A program made the translations under genes and the position numbers. 64,000 bases of DNA from Vibrio coralliilyticus. GTDB taxonomy: Bacteria > Pseudomonadota > Gammaproteobacteria > Enterobacterales > Vibrionaceae. The notes below the pieces were generated by a model. The model was not told the origin of the DNA and made no database searches. It was given only the letters and a program-made list of their open reading frames with translations. Location: positions 1,302,001-1,366,000 of the forward strand of contig NZ_CP024627.1 of the NCBI RefSeq assembly GCF_024449095.1. Direction: 5' to 3'. Shown one piece after another: positions 26,432-35,343 of this stretch (the stretch's first letter is position 1; every line of letters starts with the position of its first letter).

Positions 26432-26551
26432 CAAGCAATTTAAGAGGGATTCACAACGCTTGGCACTTTTGCTTCTACTTCAGTTTTAGTGTTTATGGCA
26501 CAATGCTTTAGGTTTGGGTGTAGGCGTTGTTCACCCCTTAATTGGGCGTTA
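26429..26551 (+). repeat. attC, type H2
   Basis: 123 bp; overlaps the coiled-coil gene's stop codon. Confidence 0.9.
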
Positions 26552-27025
26552 GGTTGCTTTAAGTTTGTTCGGTTTTTTAGTTTGGCGTCCAGCCACTTCA
26601 ATAATATTGTTTTCTCTAGTGCCAGTGGTCATGTGGCTCGAACTTTTTTAGGTGAAGGTTTCCTTCTATTGACAAACATTTGTGTGAGTAGGCAGAGCGT
26701 CTTCTGTTTTAAGTGCTTTTGTCCAAGTTTATTCATTGGAAGCTCGTTATCTCAATTTGGTTAGCTTTTTTTGTTTCAGCGAACCACCGCAAAAATAGTG
26801 ATGTGGTTGTTATTCAGCTTGGGTGGTTATTGCGGTGCAGTTAGCTTTGGTGTTTCATGGGTTAGTCCTATAGCTCCAGCGAGCAAAGCGTTCGTAATGA
26901 GCATACCTAACCATCAGCTCAAGACGGACAACCAACGCCTGGCGGTTTTGTGTCTGGTTATGTTTAGTGTTTACGGTGGTTTGTCTGAGTTTTGTGGTAT
27001 TGTTGGTAGCCGCTTAGCAAGGGCG
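26549..27025 (+). mobile_element. R-cassette copy 19, subtype A
   Basis: 477 bp; attC 26908-27028. Close to copy 3 throughout, including AGCGAGCAAAGCGTTCGTAA before the attC. Confidence 0.85.
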
Positions 27026-27505
27026 TTATGGTGCAGCAAGGTATAGTTCTTATTTGGCTTGTTGGTTCAGCGTTCGTTGCGAGTTACATGGGCATTCTCA
27101 AATTTCCACTAGGTTCCAAACCTTTACCTCTGATGAAAAGCCGCTTTGAGTTTCTCAAGACGGCTAATCTGCCGTTTGCATCTATTTACCAAGTGAAATT
27201 GGTACAGCGGCAATTAGCTGAATCTTGGCTCCAGTGGGGCGGCCCTTCTTTGTATCAATTGGCCGTATCGTTGCTGTTAGGTTTCTTCTTTGGGCTTCAT
27301 GTGGTTGCTGCATAGTGGTTTACGAGGATTCGTGGCCGCAATGAGCTTACGCTTTGCGGTGAGCGTGTCGGTTGTCTTAGGTTTCCATAACCAAGCGTTT
27401 AATCGGACAACCAACGCTTGGCAGTTTTGGTTCACAGTTTGGCATTAGTGTTTATGTCACAATGGGTTAAGTTTGTGGTAGCGTTGCTTGCCCATTAACG
27501 CGGCG
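27026..27505 (+). mobile_element. gene-poor cassette family 2, copy 1
   Basis: 480 bp beginning at the crossover with TTATGGTGCAGCAAG; attC 27388-27508 (type G). One frame, 27028-27315 (95 codons, starting at the ATG of GTTATG), stays open and is hydrophobic, but it has no ribosome binding site, and the related cassette at 37821 breaks the same frame early. I therefore read the family as non-coding or decayed. Confidence 0.6.
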
Positions 27506-27508
27506 TTA
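27388..27508 (+). repeat. attC, type G
   Basis: 121 bp, TAACCAAGCGTTTAATCGG. Confidence 0.9.
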
Positions 27509-27532
27509 ACCGTCTAAATAGGTTCACATAGA

Positions 27533-28606
27533 ATGAATGGAATAGAACAGCTTTCCGATATAGAAAGATTAAAAATACTTAAGTCCATAAGGCTTGGTTG
27601 TTCCACTGATAACGAATTTAAACCGTATCTAGAAAACTATGCTGGTAGCTTGGGTGTTACAGAAGCTAATAGGCGCGTTGATGGCCTTTTGCTCGAAGAT
27701 GAGTTTTTGCTACTTTGCAAGTTAATGAAGTCTTGCTTTGTTATCAATGGACTGGATCAAGGGTTAACGATTGAGAATAACCTTAAAGTCCCGGACTATT
27801 TAGCTGTGTTCGATACACGAAACTGTATTTATGATTCAGAGTCGATATTGGAAAAACTATCAGCATTTGTTGAAGTTAAAACGACTGATAATGCCGAAAC
27901 AAAAAAGTTAGGTGCTGGTTTCTTTAAAAAGTATTCAAACTACGCTGATACCTTTGGCATTCCTTTACTTATTGCGTCAAGGTTGAAAATAAACGCTCAA
28001 CAGCAATGGTGGATTATACAAACTCAAGAGCAATTTCAAAATCATGGGCGAAAAGCCAGCGTAGAGTGTTTAACTAATAGTGTGGGTCATATTCTACTAA
28101 ATGACTGCTTCATAACGGCGACTAAAAATATATATGTAGAAAAAACATTTTCAAACTCACCATCTATATCAAAAGTATATGACCCAGCATATGGTTATTT
28201 GAAATCTGTAACTGTAAAAACAGATGAAAGTGCTATTGTGCTAGAGGAACGTGACTTTTTATTTAATTTGTTTTTAGATTGCTTTGCGCAAAAGCAACTG
28301 CCCATAAGGCAACACGGTGAAGAAGTCATATTAACAGGTGTTATTGATTTTATGCAGAATCAACTTTCAAGCGATATGTTGCTAAGGGCTAATTTTTGCA
28401 TTCTTGATGGGCATGGTCATAGGTATTCAAGTGCAAGTAGGCTTTTGGCACTAGTTGAAAGTGGTAATGCAACTATTCTATATAGAGATTTTATTGAACA
28501 TTCTCTGAACTTTTTTAACTCGGATAATTTTTTGTTTATGGTCACAAAAATTGGTAAAGAGAAAACTAATCAAGACATTGTGAGTTCACTCGCAGTCGAC
28601 GGTTAA
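27533..28606 (+). CDS. putative PD-(D/E)XK nuclease-like protein
   Basis: A 357-residue cytoplasmic protein. Around residues 87-116 it has VPDYLAVF (Pro-Asp) followed about 25 residues later by AFVEVKTT, that is, PD ... E-x-K, the core of the PD-(D/E)XK nuclease fold, and then an aromatic helix (KKYSNYADTFGIPLLIA), as in restriction-type and Holliday-junction nucleases. The C-terminal 200 residues are unassigned. It stands alone in its cassette with no methylase or partner, so it may be a single-gene defence factor. ATG 27533 is chosen by position; the ribosome site is weak. Confidence 0.72.
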   Translation: MNGIEQLSDIERLKILKSIRLGCSTDNEFKPYLENYAGSLGVTEANRRVDGLLLEDEFLLLCKLMKSCFVINGLDQGLTIENNLKVPDYLAVFDTRNCIYDSESILEKLSAFVEVKTTDNAETKKLGAGFFKKYSNYADTFGIPLLIASRLKINAQQQWWIIQTQEQFQNHGRKASVECLTNSVGHILLNDCFITATKNIYVEKTFSNSPSISKVYDPAYGYLKSVTVKTDESAIVLEERDFLFNLFLDCFAQKQLPIRQHGEEVILTGVIDFMQNQLSSDMLLRANFCILDGHGHRYSSASRLLALVESGNATILYRDFIEHSLNFFNSDNFLFMVTKIGKEKTNQDIVSSLAVDG

Positions 28607-28726
28607 CAAGCAATTTAAGAGGGATTCACAACGCTTGGCACTTTTGCTTCTACTTCAGTTTTAGTGTTTATGGCACAATGCTTTAGGTTTGGGTGGAGGC
28701 GTTGTTCACCCCTTAATTGGGCGTTA
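28604..28726 (+). repeat. attC, type H2
   Basis: 123 bp; provides the stop codon of the nuclease-like gene. Confidence 0.9.
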
Positions 28727-28734
28727 TGAGGCAT

Positions 28735-29181
28735 ATGGATATTCAACTAATACAAATAGAAAGTGATGAGTTTGAAAGTCTATTTTCTGTAGTGAAACAG
28801 GGACTTTATTCGCATGTTGATGCCGTCTTTGGTTGGTGTGATAAGTTTCAGGTCGCTCGTTTAAAAAGTGACTATGAGCCGCATTGGTTTCACTGGGTTT
28901 ATCTCAATAACGCGCAAGTTGGAATGCTATGTTTCAAGCCTTACGACGATGCACTTCATGTACATCTACTCATCGTGTTTCCAGAATTTAAAAATCAGAA
29001 ACTGGGTGAAAGGGTCATGAACATGGTTCACGAAATCGCGCGTGAACAAGGGCGCAGTTACGTAACCTTATCAAGCTTTACTAGAAATGAGCCTGCGGTA
29101 AGGTTTTACAAATCTCTTGGCTATAAGGTAACTGAAAGCGACGAAAACTTCCTTTCTTTGTCGCTTCAAGTTGCCTCATAA
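28735..29181 (+). CDS. GNAT family N-acetyltransferase (intact copy)
   Basis: A 148-residue GNAT protein: VGMLCFKPYDDALHVHLLIV (strands 3-4), FPEFKNQKLGERVMNMVHEI (motif A; the usual G-x-G/A loop reads KNQKLGE) and ARNEP-like SFTRNEPAVRFYKSLGYKV (motif B). ATG 28735 is preferred over the crossover ATG 28726, which lacks a site; the bases GAGG between them serve as ribosome binding site. A diverged second copy at 47456 carries a stop at codon 39. Substrate unknown. Confidence 0.85.
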   Translation: MDIQLIQIESDEFESLFSVVKQGLYSHVDAVFGWCDKFQVARLKSDYEPHWFHWVYLNNAQVGMLCFKPYDDALHVHLLIVFPEFKNQKLGERVMNMVHEIAREQGRSYVTLSSFTRNEPAVRFYKSLGYKVTESDENFLSLSLQVAS

Positions 29182-29301
29182 CAAAGCGTTCAAGAGGGAT
29201 TCTCAACGCTTGGCAATTTTGGTTCAAAGTTTAGCTTTTGTGTTTATGGCACAATATTTAGATTTGGCGGCTTGCGTTGTTCACCCCTTAACGCGGCGTT
29301 A
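29179..29301 (+). repeat. attC, type H
   Basis: 123 bp, TAACAAAGCGTTCAAGAGG; supplies the GNAT stop codon. Confidence 0.9.
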
Positions 29302-29326
29302 TGCCTATCTGAATATTGGAGTATAT

Positions 29327-30076
29327 ATGGGATATTACGATGTACAGCAAGTTTGTCTAAATGGACATCAAATAACAGACAATTACAACTCATCGCCTGA
29401 GTTTAGAAAGAACTTTTGTACTGACTGTGGTGAGAAAACGATCCATAAATGTCCAGAATGTAATAGTGATATTCCAGGAGACTATCATGTTGAGGGTGTT
29501 ATTGGCTGGTCAAGTACTAGCGTTCCTACTCATTGCGCTCACTGTGGTAGCGAATACCCTTGGACTAAGTTGAAAGTAGAAAATGTAGAAAACGCAGTTA
29601 AGCATCACGATGTAGATCATTTGGCATTAGTAGAAAAACTATGTTCACGTTTCCATTTAGTAGCTAAGCAAATTAAGTCTAGATACAACGACAGAGATAC
29701 TCTGATAATCAATGATGAGTATGATGTTCAAGATCTCCTGCATTCCATGCTTCTTATTCATTTCGATGACGTTAGAGCTGAAGAGTGGACTCCAAGCTAT
29801 GCTGGAGGTTGTTCTAGAGTGGACTTTCTTCTTAAACAAGAACAGATCGTAATAGAAGTTAAAAAAACACGCCAAAGTTTGAAAGGTAAACACGTCGGTG
29901 AGCAATTAATAGTTGATACCGAAAGGTATAAAGTCCACCCCGACTGTAAGAAATTAGTGTGTTTTGTATATGATCCTGATGGGTGGGTAGCTAACCCTAG
30001 AGGTCTTGAAAACGACCTTAATTCCAGCGATGAAGACTTTGAATGCAAAGTACTAATCGTTCCCAAAGGTTATTAA
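29327..30076 (+). CDS. DUF2321-like zinc ribbon fused to DpnII/MboI-type nuclease domain
   Basis: A 249-residue protein with two parts. Residues 1-85 carry three Cys pairs (C31/C34, C42/C45, C70/C73) in zinc-ribbon spacing with the DUF2321-like opening QQVCLNGHQITDNYNSSPEF. Residues about 95-249 look like the REase_DpnII-MboI domain: RVDFLLKQEQIVIEVKKTRQ (Asp166, Glu177-x-Lys179 as the metal-dependent core), GEQLIVDTERYKVHPDC and CFVYDPDGW. No methyltransferase is present, so it is not a classical restriction system; a lone defence nuclease is more likely. Start ATG 29327 follows TGGAG. Confidence 0.82.
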   Translation: MGYYDVQQVCLNGHQITDNYNSSPEFRKNFCTDCGEKTIHKCPECNSDIPGDYHVEGVIGWSSTSVPTHCAHCGSEYPWTKLKVENVENAVKHHDVDHLALVEKLCSRFHLVAKQIKSRYNDRDTLIINDEYDVQDLLHSMLLIHFDDVRAEEWTPSYAGGCSRVDFLLKQEQIVIEVKKTRQSLKGKHVGEQLIVDTERYKVHPDCKKLVCFVYDPDGWVANPRGLENDLNSSDEDFECKVLIVPKGY

Positions 30077-30089
30077 GAGGATATAGGCA

Positions 30090-30180
30090 TAACAAAGCAT
30101 TTAAGAGTGATTCGCAACGCTTGGCGCTTTCGCTTCGCTCAAGTATAGCCAAGCGCCGCTCACACCTTAATGCGGCGTTA
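30090..30180 (+). repeat. attC, type S
   Basis: 91 bp, with arms CGCTTGGCGC and GCCAAGCGCC. Confidence 0.9.
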
Positions 30181-30248
30181 GGTTGCCAATGGACATTTGC
30201 GACCTGATGCTTATTTTATTCAGTCATGTATCGTTTTATGAGGTGAAA

Positions 30249-30509
30249 ATGAGCCAAACAATGAAATTAGATCTAGACATTGGTAATCGACATATTGTCA
30301 TCCAACGTCGTTATGAGGCCTTGGGAGCAATCAATGATTTGCTAATAGCGATTTGGTTTTTAGTTGGTAGTTTTTTCTTTTTGAATGAGTCTCTTGTTGA
30401 AAGTGGTACTTGGTTGTTTGTTGTAGGTAGTGCCCAACTAATCATTAAACCACTAATAAAGCTTACAAGTTTAGTTCATGTTGGAAGAGTATCGAAATCG
30501 TCAACCTAA
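30249..30509 (+). CDS. YrhK-like small membrane protein, copy 2
   Basis: Same 86-residue protein as at 8671, with the same AGGTG-preceded ATG and the two-span YrhK pattern; I find no difference between the two cassettes (8600-9045 and 30178-30623) by eye. Here it is flanked by the DpnII-type nuclease and a GNAT gene rather than by the 549-bp cassette and the phosphotransferase, so it moved or was copied as a single cassette. Confidence 0.75.
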   Translation: MSQTMKLDLDIGNRHIVIQRRYEALGAINDLLIAIWFLVGSFFFLNESLVESGTWLFVVGSAQLIIKPLIKLTSLVHVGRVSKSST

Positions 30510-30626
30510 CCATCAGCTCAAGACGGACAACCAACGCTTGGCGGTTTTGTGTCTAGTTGGGTATCGTGTTTACGGTGGTTTATCTGAGTTTTGTGTATGG
30601 TTGGTCGCCGCTTAGCAAGGGCGTTA
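30507..30626 (+). repeat. attC, type R, on a coding cassette
   Basis: 120 bp; same sequence as the site at 8929. Confidence 0.9.
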
Positions 30627-30652
30627 TGCCGTAAAGCATCGGAGGAGTTATT

Positions 30653-31120
30653 TTGATCGTAATTAGAAAAGCTACTGAAGCTGATGTTCACATAATTTAT
30701 GAATTAAGAAGACGCGCTATTTTAGACAAATGTGCAGCCCATTATACGAAAGAACAGCTCTCCTTGTGGACGCAAGGCGGAGTTTCTGATGGCTTTGTTC
30801 AAGATGTAATTAATACTTTTTACGTTTCTGAAACTGATGGTCAAGTAATTGGTAGTGGTAAGCTTAATATCGAAACCGGTATGGTAGACGCTATTTTTGT
30901 AGCACCCGAATACTTTGGAGTCGGTGTAGCCAAAAAAATGCTGAATTTTTTAGAAAGCTTGGCCAAAGAAAATGGTTTGTGCTCACTAAAATTAGAATCA
31001 ACTTTAAATGCAGCACCTTTCTATCGCTCCTTTGGATTTATGGGGGATAAAGTATCTACTTACCATTCACCAAGGGGTATTAGTTTGGATTGTATTCCCA
31101 TGACAAAATCACTGGAATAA
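30653..31120 (+). CDS. GNAT family N-acetyltransferase
   Basis: A 155-residue GNAT protein starting at TTG 30653 behind GGAGGAG. It begins IVIRKATEADVHIIYELRRR and has MVDAIFVAPEYFGVGVAKKM (strand 4 and acetyl-CoA loop, with GVGVA in the R/Q-x-x-G-x-G/A position) and LESTLNAAPFYRSFGFMG (motif B). This subgroup has the YTKEQLSLW segment before strand 2 that is common in small GNATs of the PhnO/ElaA size class. Substrate unknown. Confidence 0.85.
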   Translation: MIVIRKATEADVHIIYELRRRAILDKCAAHYTKEQLSLWTQGGVSDGFVQDVINTFYVSETDGQVIGSGKLNIETGMVDAIFVAPEYFGVGVAKKMLNFLESLAKENGLCSLKLESTLNAAPFYRSFGFMGDKVSTYHSPRGISLDCIPMTKSLE

Positions 31121-31126
31121 CACGCA

Positions 31127-31247
31127 TAACAAGTTGTTCAAGAGGGATTCGCAACGCGTGGCATTTTTAACTATGCGTTGTTTTAAGTGATTAAGGTGGT
31201 ATGCGGCAACTTCGGTATTGCGTTGCTCACCCCTTAACAAGGCGTTA
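31127..31247 (+). repeat. attC, type C
   Basis: 121 bp, TAACAAGTTGTTCAAGAGG; right end AACAAGGCGTTA. Confidence 0.9.
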
Positions 31248-31272
31248 GGCAAATCTCCAGTAGAGAGGATAA

Positions 31273-31986
31273 ATGAAGGCAAGCACAGTAGATGTTTTGA
31301 GTATGTTAGGCACTTGGTTTTCTGGAGTAGGTGCATTCTCAGCAGTACTTTACGCAATGAATGTTAATCGACCAAAACTAAAAGCTAAAGTCTCAGAAAT
31401 TAAGTTTGGTGACGATGGTGAGTTTTCTATTGATGTGTATAACTTAAAGCCTGTTACTGCACATATATCGCATGTTCGCTTAGTTCAAGCTTCGTTATTT
31501 TCTCGAACAAAACTGTCGCCAAGTAAGTTTAGTCTTAGCACCTTATTTGTAGACGAGCCTTTTAGGCAAAGTGATCGGCTAGATATTGAAGTTCAATCTG
31601 GTGGGTATCATCGATTTAATTACTCTGCAAAATCAATCTTGGATGCATACTGTGAGATATCTGACATTAGAAGCCCTGTAGGTATGCAAAGAATGGTAAA
31701 AGCAAAGATTGCTATTTACTTGAGCAATGGCTCTGTCTGTTATGTTCCTTTACCAAAGTCGATGTATCAGAAATTGAAAAATGTCATGCTACTGCCAATA
31801 TATCGTAGAGTCGAAGATCTATGCCGAACGGATTCTACGGTAAGATTCCCCAAAGATTATACAGCAGAGCATAAGCAAGAAATATGTAAGCGAATGCTTG
31901 ATGAATACGAGGCGGCGATGAGACGGCATAGCTACTTAGAACTCCCTTTTGGTATCTGCATGAAACATTTTTGGAACAATGAATAA
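31273..31986 (+). CDS. hypothetical protein with N-terminal membrane span
   Basis: A 237-residue protein. Residues about 8-28 (VLSMLGTWFSGVGAFSAVLYA) form one membrane span, followed by NRPKLKAKVSEIKFGDDGEF and a mainly beta region (FSIDVYNLKPVTAHISHVRL) typical of small cytoplasmic domains attached to a membrane anchor, then a helical C-terminus (KQEICKRMLDEYEAAMRRHS). AGAGGA lies upstream. No named family is recognised. Confidence 0.7.
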   Translation: MKASTVDVLSMLGTWFSGVGAFSAVLYAMNVNRPKLKAKVSEIKFGDDGEFSIDVYNLKPVTAHISHVRLVQASLFSRTKLSPSKFSLSTLFVDEPFRQSDRLDIEVQSGGYHRFNYSAKSILDAYCEISDIRSPVGMQRMVKAKIAIYLSNGSVCYVPLPKSMYQKLKNVMLLPIYRRVEDLCRTDSTVRFPKDYTAEHKQEICKRMLDEYEAAMRRHSYLELPFGICMKHFWNNE

Positions 31987-31992
31987 TTCGCC

Positions 31993-32083
31993 TAACAAAG
32001 CATTTAAGAGTGATTCGCAACGCTTGGCAGTTTCGCTTCGCTCAAGTATAGCCAAGCATCACTCACACCTTAATGCAGCGTTA
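31993..32083 (+). repeat. attC, type S
   Basis: 91 bp; right end reads GCAGCGTTA, one base off GCGGCGTTA, next to the second 549-bp cassette. Confidence 0.9.
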
Positions 32084-32629
32084 TGCGACTGGAAGGAAAA
32101 TTATCCCATCTCTCGTTTTCGCTCTCTTTGGCTATCCATCTTTCGGTGTCGGCAACTCAGCATTGTCGGCTCAATTTCTTGAATCTATCAGGCTGTAAAA
32201 CATGCCAATATTCGCGGGTTGCCTCATTGGTTTTCAGTGCTGGTTTGTGGCGAGTTCCACTGGCTCAAAGTGTGGAAATAGCAAGGCTATCGACGCTTTG
32301 TATTTGTTGAACGCTCGGTTCTGCTAGGTTAGTTGGTTTAAAAGCAGCATTGTTGCTGAAAGGCCGCATTTAGTGGTTGTTAAAATCTCGGCTGTAACAT
32401 AGTGACCCTGCTGTTTCTTGAATCACAAAAAATGTTTGGTTTGTTTGTGGTTTTTCGCGCTTAAGGTAGTCTGCATTGGGCCAAGTTGGCTTATGCGTGC
32501 AAATTCGCATAACAAGGCGTTTAAGGCAGATTCCCAACGCTTGGCGTTTTGCATTCTAAGCCAGGTTAAGTGTTTACGGTGCAATGGGTTAGGTTAGGTG
32601 GTTAGCGTTGCTCACTACTTAACGCGGCG
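32081..32629 (+). mobile_element. gene-poor 549-bp cassette, copy 2
   Basis: Identical by eye to 8051-8599 over the full 549 bp, including its attC at 32510-32632. In the first locus it is directly followed by the YrhK cassette; here the YrhK cassette lies two cassettes upstream, so the two were copied separately. Confidence 0.7.
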
Positions 32630-32632
32630 TTA
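32510..32632 (+). repeat. attC, type H
   Basis: 123 bp; same sequence as the site at 8480. Confidence 0.9.
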
Positions 32633-32655
32633 TAGCGAAGAGCACAGGAGAACAT

Positions 32656-33735
32656 ATGGAACCTCCATATATAGCCATAGATTCAAATTATGATGCTTTA
32701 GAAAATAAAGAAGTTACTTCAGAAGTAATTGATTCCTATGTGCAAATGACTTCAATGAACATGCTTCATGTGGAAAAGAGAATTGAGCATGTTTTAGAAC
32801 TGATCACTCATCGGATGGACTATTGGGAAAGACTAATTGATGGTGCAGACTCACTACTTTGGATTAAGTCTAAAGGACATGGTTGGGCTATGTACAATCA
32901 AAATACTGGTTGTGGTTATATTCGTCTTTACAGGCTAAAGCCTTCTTCGACTCTAGATCACCGTAGAAATACTCCGTGGAATAGAGGTACTTGGACAGTA
33001 CTTAGTTCAGAACGAGAGCTATTCAGTTTACTTGACTCGCAAGAAAAAAATTATGTATTTCGAGCTTGGAAAGAGCATCAACTACAAGTACTTGAACAGC
33101 CAAGTAAATTAGCAGAGGGAAGACTTGAGAATACTAATGTAGAGCAGGTGATTATTGCCTCTAAAGGAAATGGTTGTGCCGTTTGTGGGAACACTGCTAC
33201 CCATCGAGCCGCAACTACAATGGGCGACAGCTCATCTGTAATGATAGAAATTTTGCTGTGCAAAACCCATGAATATGATGCGAATAAAAACGCATGTGTT
33301 CTCTCATTTTTTGGAACACTATTTTTCTTAAATATAGATATTCCAGATCTTATCATGCTCGATCATGTGCCAGACGAACTTATAGAGCCTATTTTTTCAA
33401 TAATTGCCTTAAATTTGGATGCTAGTTTTACACCTCCTAAAAAGGGGAATAATGGTTGGGAATCACGTTTTGTAATGAAAGATGGTTGGTTCTGGCTACT
33501 GCGTTTAAACAACTTAAAAAGCTATGCGTATATGCTTTTTAATAAATCTGGAGAGCAAGTTCATAGAATTGACTCGGCACCTGATCATCCAGATGTTCCT
33601 TTTGGACCTGCTCACCAACATATATTTCCAAATAAAAATAATCATAAAGTTGAACCAAGTTTCACCTATGGTATCCCAATTTTCGATTTTCCTTTGTTGC
33701 ATAAGACTAAGAAAATGCATCAAACTTCGCTATAA
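32656..33735 (+). CDS. hypothetical protein with a possible DUF6516-like C-terminus
   Basis: A 359-residue protein, one of the longest in the window. The first 150 residues are unassigned. Residues about 173-180 contain GCAVCGNTA, with a later CKTHEYD, a possible metal site of the His-Cys type. The last 90 residues run GWFWLLRLNNLKSYAYMLFN, then HRIDSAPDHPDVPFGPAHQH; the H-R-x-D ... P-x-x-H-P pattern recalls DUF6516-type toxins. CAGGAG lies upstream of ATG. The protein could be a fusion of a metal-binding domain with a toxin-like domain; function is not established. Confidence 0.65.
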   Translation: MEPPYIAIDSNYDALENKEVTSEVIDSYVQMTSMNMLHVEKRIEHVLELITHRMDYWERLIDGADSLLWIKSKGHGWAMYNQNTGCGYIRLYRLKPSSTLDHRRNTPWNRGTWTVLSSERELFSLLDSQEKNYVFRAWKEHQLQVLEQPSKLAEGRLENTNVEQVIIASKGNGCAVCGNTATHRAATTMGDSSSVMIEILLCKTHEYDANKNACVLSFFGTLFFLNIDIPDLIMLDHVPDELIEPIFSIIALNLDASFTPPKKGNNGWESRFVMKDGWFWLLRLNNLKSYAYMLFNKSGEQVHRIDSAPDHPDVPFGPAHQHIFPNKNNHKVEPSFTYGIPIFDFPLLHKTKKMHQTSL

Positions 33736-33823
33736 CAAAGCATTTAAGAGTGATTCGCAACGCTTGGCAGTTTCGCTTCGCTCAAGTATAGCCAAGCGCT
33801 GCTCACACCTTAATGCGGCGTTA
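33733..33823 (+). repeat. attC, type S
   Basis: 91 bp; overlaps the stop codon of the 359-residue gene. Confidence 0.9.
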
Positions 33824-34296
33824 GGTTGCTTTAAGCTAGTACGGTTTGTAGTTTTGTAATCAGCCACTTCGAATTTTTCTTTGTCGCGAACTTCAGTGGC
33901 TATGTGGCTCGAACTTTTTCAGGTGAAGGTTTCATTCAATTGGCAAGATTTGGTGTAAGTGGCTGATTATTTTACGTTTTAAGTGCTCTTGGTCATGTTT
34001 ATTCATTGGAAGCTCGTTATCTCAATTTGGTTAGCTTTTTTTGTTTCAGCGAACCACCGCAAAAGTAGTGACGTGGTTGTTATTCAGCTTCGGTGGTTGT
34101 TGCGGTGCAGTCGGCTCTGGTGTTTCGTGGGTTAGTCCTATAGCTCAAGCGAGCAAAAACGTTCTTAATAAGCATACCTAACCATCCGCTCAAGACGGAC
34201 AACCAACGCTTAGCAGTTTTGTGTCTGGTTGAGTTTGGTGTTTACGGTGGTTTGTCTGAGTTTTGTGGTATTGTTGGTAGCCGCTTAGCAAGGGCG
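33821..34296 (+). mobile_element. R-cassette copy 20, subtype B
   Basis: 476 bp; attC 34179-34299. Inverted-repeat left arm intact, with CGCAAAAGTAGTGA after it. Confidence 0.85.
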
Positions 34297-34773
34297 TTAG
34301 GTTGCTTTAGATTTGGTCGTTTTTTAGTTGGGCGCTCAGCCACTTCAATTGTTTTGTTTGTCACGAATTTAAGCGGCCATGTAGCTCGAGCATTTGCACG
34401 TGGAGGTTTCATTCAACTGGCAAGCTTTGACGTTAGTGGCTGAGTGTTTTCTGGCTTTAAGTGCTCTTGTCCAAGTCTATTCATTGGTCATTAGTTATCT
34501 CAATTTGGTTAGCTTTTTGGCTTCAGCGAACCACCGCAAAAATAGTGATGTGGTTGTCATTCAGCTTCGGTGCTTATTGCGGTGCAGTTGGCTTTGGTGT
34601 TTCATGGGTTAGTCCTATAGCTCTAGCGAGCAAAGCGTTCGTAATTGAGCATACCTAACCATCCGCTCAAGACGGACAACCAACGCTTGGTGGTTTTGTA
34701 TCTGGTTGTGCTCAGTGTTTACGGTGGTTTGTTTGAGTTTTGTGTTATTGTTGGTAGCCGCTTAGCAAGGGCG
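34297..34773 (+). mobile_element. R-cassette copy 21, subtype B
   Basis: 477 bp; attC 34656-34776. An extra T (GTAATTGAGC) breaks the ATGAGCATACC found before most R-type attC sites. Confidence 0.85.
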
Positions 34774-34812
34774 TTATGTTTACAGTACAAAAGACAAACA
34801 TGGAGTTTTGGT

Positions 34813-35220
34813 ATGGCTAAAGAGGTTACTGGTAGTTGTTGCTGTGAAAGCGTCGCCTTTAAACTTAATGATGACTTCGGTAAGTTCTTCTTCTGTCATT
34901 GTGAACAGTGTAGGAAACTAACAGGCTCGGCTCATGCGTCGAACTTGTTTACGTCTCCGCTTAACATTAAGTGGATTAAAGGTGACGACAAGATAAAGCG
35001 CTATGACCATCCAACTCGTTCTTTTTCTAAGGCATTTTGTACGGATTGTGGTTCAGGTTTACCATTTTTGACTCAAAGTGGGAAATTTCTAATTGTTCCA
35101 GCTGGTTCTTTAAATGAAGAGCCATCAAAGGTTCTTGATGCTCAAATATTCTGTTCAGAACAAGCAGAGTGGCATAAGCTGGGTTTGCAAGCAGTTAAGT
35201 TAGAAGGTTTCCCAAAATAA
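34813..35220 (+). CDS. GFA family (CENP-V/GFA) zinc protein
   Basis: A 135-residue protein of the GFA superfamily, whose best-known member binds glutathione and helps formaldehyde react with it. The zinc ligands are visible: SCCCESV (Cys9-11), FCHCEQCRKLTGSAHA (Cys28, Cys30, Cys33) and FCTDCGSGLP (Cys76, Cys79). Most GFA paralogues have no proven substrate. I chose ATG 34813 because GGAG lies seven bases upstream; the longer frame reaches back through the attC and is false. Confidence 0.88.
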   Translation: MAKEVTGSCCCESVAFKLNDDFGKFFFCHCEQCRKLTGSAHASNLFTSPLNIKWIKGDDKIKRYDHPTRSFSKAFCTDCGSGLPFLTQSGKFLIVPAGSLNEEPSKVLDAQIFCSEQAEWHKLGLQAVKLEGFPK

Positions 35221-35223
35221 ACA

Positions 35224-35343
35224 TAACAAAGCGTTCAAGGGGACAGCCAACGCTTGGCAGCTTTATCTCACATTTTTGTTTTTGTGTTGATGTCGCAATG
35301 GTTTAAGTATGTGGTAGCGTTGTCTGCCCATTAACGCGCGTTA
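35224..35343 (+). repeat. attC, type G, with one-base deletion near the crossover
   Basis: 120 bp; right end reads AACGCGCGTTAG where others read AACGCGGCGTTAG, so one G of the right core is missing but GTTAG is intact. Confidence 0.85.

Noticed and set aside
27028..27315. 95-codon gene MVQQGIVLIWLVGS...
   Set aside because: Starts at the crossover ATG without a ribosome site and the related cassette at 37821 has the same frame closed after about 30 codons.
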